Assembly: GCA_964371945.1 (NCBI GenBank)
Contig: CAYJPA010000136.1
Coordinates: 1 to 7,666, forward strand
From: CAYJPA01 sp964371945
Lineage (GTDB): Bacteria; Chloroflexota; Chloroflexia; Thermomicrobiales; UBA6265
Reading direction: 5' to 3'
Length of the DNA: 7,666 nucleotides
This document shows, piece by piece, positions 6,661-7,666 of this stretch. The position numbers were made by a program, and so were the translations under genes. The number at the start of each line of letters is the position of its first letter. Position 1 is the first letter of the stretch. The notes under the pieces were generated by a model. It was not told the origin of the DNA. It saw nothing but the letters and a program-made list of their open reading frames with translations, and did not search any database.

Positions 6661-7529
6661 CTGGCACCCCCTTCGCCCAGCTCGGCGAGGGCACGGTCGA
6701 GTTCATCCTTGGTCGGGACTTTTGCGTGCCAATTGAAATCACCCTCCATGAAGGAGATTCCCTTGCCCTTGATCGTGTTGGCGACAATGCAAGTTGGTTG
6801 ACCCTTGTGCGTCGTTGCTTTGCCAAATGCGTCTGCGATTTCCGTATGATCGTGACCATCGCACTCGATCGTGTTCCATCCGAACGCGCGAAACTTGGCG
6901 GCCGGATCGTCAATCGGGCGATCTCGCGTGAACCCCTCGGTCGTTGGCCATCCGAATTGGGGCAGCCGGTTGTAGTCGAGAATCGCGGTCAGGTTGTCCA
7001 GCTCCAGGCGGGATGCGGTGAAGCACGCTTCCCAGACTTGCCCCTCCTGGATCTCGCCATCCCCGAGCATCACCCAGGTGCGAAACGGCAGTCCCTTCAG
7101 GCGGGCCCCGAGCGCCATTCCGGCACCGGGCGACAGCCCCTGGCCGAGCGAGCCGGTCGACATGTCGAGTCCTGGCAGCGCCGTCATGTCTGGGTGGCCC
7201 TGCAATCGGGAGTCGATCTGATCGAATGTATCGAGCTCTCCGATCGACAGATAGCCGCGCAGAGCCAACACGACATAAAGCGCGATCGACGAATGGCCCT
7301 TGCTCAAAATGAAGCGATCTCGCTCTTCCCAATCCGGTCGCTCGGGATCGATTCGAAGCTGATCGAAGTAGAGATGAACCAGGAGATCGATCGCCGAAAG
7401 CGGTCCGCCAAGGTGCCCCGCACCGGCCCGAAAAACGGACTCGATGATCAGCTTGCGCGCAAGCGCGCTCAACTTGCCGAGCTCGATGGCTGTGAGAGGC
7501 GCTGTTCCGGCCGCTGGCAGTGAGGTCAC
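6657..7529 (-). CDS. Transketolase N-terminal subunit (pyrophosphate-binding domain)
   Basis: This 290-residue protein matches the N-terminal half of transketolase. AGAGHLGGPLSAIDLL (35-50), LSKGHSS (75-81) and STGSLGQGLSPGAGMALG (124-141) are family signatures. MLGDGEIQEGQVWEA (154-168) through LDYNRLPQ (184-191) is the GDG...N motif that holds Mg and the diphosphate of thiamine diphosphate. TIKGKGISFMEGDFNWHAK (252-270) ends the domain. With the C subunit it transfers two-carbon ketol units between ketoses and aldoses. The start is GTG 7529, with GGAG seven bases upstream; no better in-frame start lies between it and the promoter. It is the first gene of the operon, about 40 bases after the predicted transcript start. 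No truncation is seen: the protein ends as split N subunits normally do, about 280-300 residues. Confidence 0.92.
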   Translation of the reverse strand: MTSLPAAGTAPLTAIELGKLSALARKLIIESVFRAGAGHLGGPLSAIDLLVHLYFDQLRIDPERPDWEERDRFILSKGHSSIALYVVLALRGYLSIGELDTFDQIDSRLQGHPDMTALPGLDMSTGSLGQGLSPGAGMALGARLKGLPFRTWVMLGDGEIQEGQVWEACFTASRLELDNLTAILDYNRLPQFGWPTTEGFTRDRPIDDPAAKFRAFGWNTIECDGHDHTEIADAFGKATTHKGQPTCIVANTIKGKGISFMEGDFNWHAKVPTKDELDRALAELGEGGAR

Positions 7530-7547
7530 ACGAATTCTCCGAATTAC

Positions 7548-7580
7548 CGATCCGCACGGAGGATAAATCAGTTCGGATCG
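7548..7580. repeat. Inverted repeat across the operon transcript start
   Basis: CGATCCG (7548-7554) and CGGATCG (7574-7580) form a perfect 7-bp inverted repeat with a 19-base spacer. One arm touches the predicted -10 element and the centre lies just after the predicted transcript start. It could be a repressor site, or it could be chance. The -10 region also contains the 8-bp palindrome TCGTACGA (7578-7585). Confidence 0.25.
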
Positions 7581-7605
7581 TACGAGCCGGTGATTGGGCT
7601 GTCAA
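7577..7605 (-). promoter_or_regulatory. Sigma-70 type promoter of the transketolase-iol operon
   Basis: The minus strand has TTGACA (plus positions 7600-7605), a perfect -35. It is followed by exactly 17 bp and then TACGAT (7577-7582), four of six matches to the -10 consensus. Transcription would start near 7570, giving a leader of about 40 bases before the GTG at 7529. No comparable promoter was noticed in the short gaps between the six genes, so it probably serves the whole run. Confidence 0.7.
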
Positions 7606-7617
7606 CGCGGATCTCGT

Positions 7618-7663
7618 TGTTCTATGAATTTGTCGCATTGAGCTGTTCTGTGATTCTGTCGCG
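7618..7663. promoter_or_regulatory. Two direct repeats upstream of the -35, candidate regulator sites
   Basis: Two 20-bp copies at 7618-7637 and 7644-7663 match at 16 of 20 positions. Their starts are 26 bp apart. Plus-strand core: TTCTRTGA, then two variable bases, then YTGTCGC. They lie just upstream of the -35, with centres roughly 57 and 83 bases before the predicted transcript start. That is a usual place for an activator, or for the distal part of a repressor array. The second copy reaches almost to the window edge, so more copies may follow. No regulator gene is in view to pair with them. Confidence 0.45.
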
Positions 7664-7666
7664 TCA

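Noticed and set aside
6519..7523. Long plus-strand open frame (334 codons) opposite the transketolase N subunit
   Set aside because: It is the antisense of a gene with clear transketolase motifs. The translation is low-complexity and unlike any family I know, and GC-rich codon use opens such frames by default.
1..7666. CRISPR array, tRNA or rRNA, insertion sequence or phage genes
   Set aside because: No regularly spaced 25-40 bp repeats, no RNA gene signatures and no transposase or integrase frames were seen. The only repeats are the short ones listed.

Overview
The window is bacterial chromosomal DNA, fairly GC-rich, with classical Shine-Dalgarno sites and one clear sigma-70 type promoter. 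The gene content suits a free-living heterotroph that consumes sugar alcohols. Separately encoded transketolase halves and inositol clusters occur in several phyla, Chloroflexota and Actinomycetota among them, so the host cannot be named from the sequence. Nearly all coding is on the minus strand, so transcription runs from high to low coordinates.

The main content is one six-gene run filling 7529 down to 816: transketolase N-terminal subunit, transketolase C-terminal subunit, an IolG-like inositol dehydrogenase, IolB (5-deoxy-glucuronate isomerase), IolD (TPP-dependent trihydroxycyclohexanedione hydrolase) and a second Gfo/Idh/MocA dehydrogenase. Two junctions are ATGA overlaps and the others are gaps of 18 to 23 bases, so this is very probably one operon. 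A good promoter (TTGACA, 17 bp, TACGAT) lies at 7577-7605. Beyond it, two imperfect copies of a 20-bp direct repeat, 26 bp apart, look like a regulator binding array. No regulator gene is visible.

IolG oxidises myo-inositol to a keto-inositol. IolE, which is not in the window, would dehydrate this. IolD opens the ring to 5-deoxy-glucuronate and IolB isomerises that to 2-deoxy-5-keto-gluconate (DKG). In the standard route, IolC, IolJ and IolA finish the job, but none of them is in view. A two-subunit transketolase leads the operon instead. This is the most interesting point, because DKG has the ketol end and the D-threo configuration that transketolases use. A transketolase-based lower branch is therefore chemically possible, though unproven.

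Downstream of the operon (686-815) is a short intergenic region. It holds an 8-bp-period repeat built on GTCGAC, two palindromes and an extended -10 element. It leads into a ParD/ParE toxin-antitoxin pair on the same strand (685 down to 91). Positions 1-105 may hold the last codons of a plus-strand gene that enters the window and converges on parE. There is no gene-free stretch over 300 bases.
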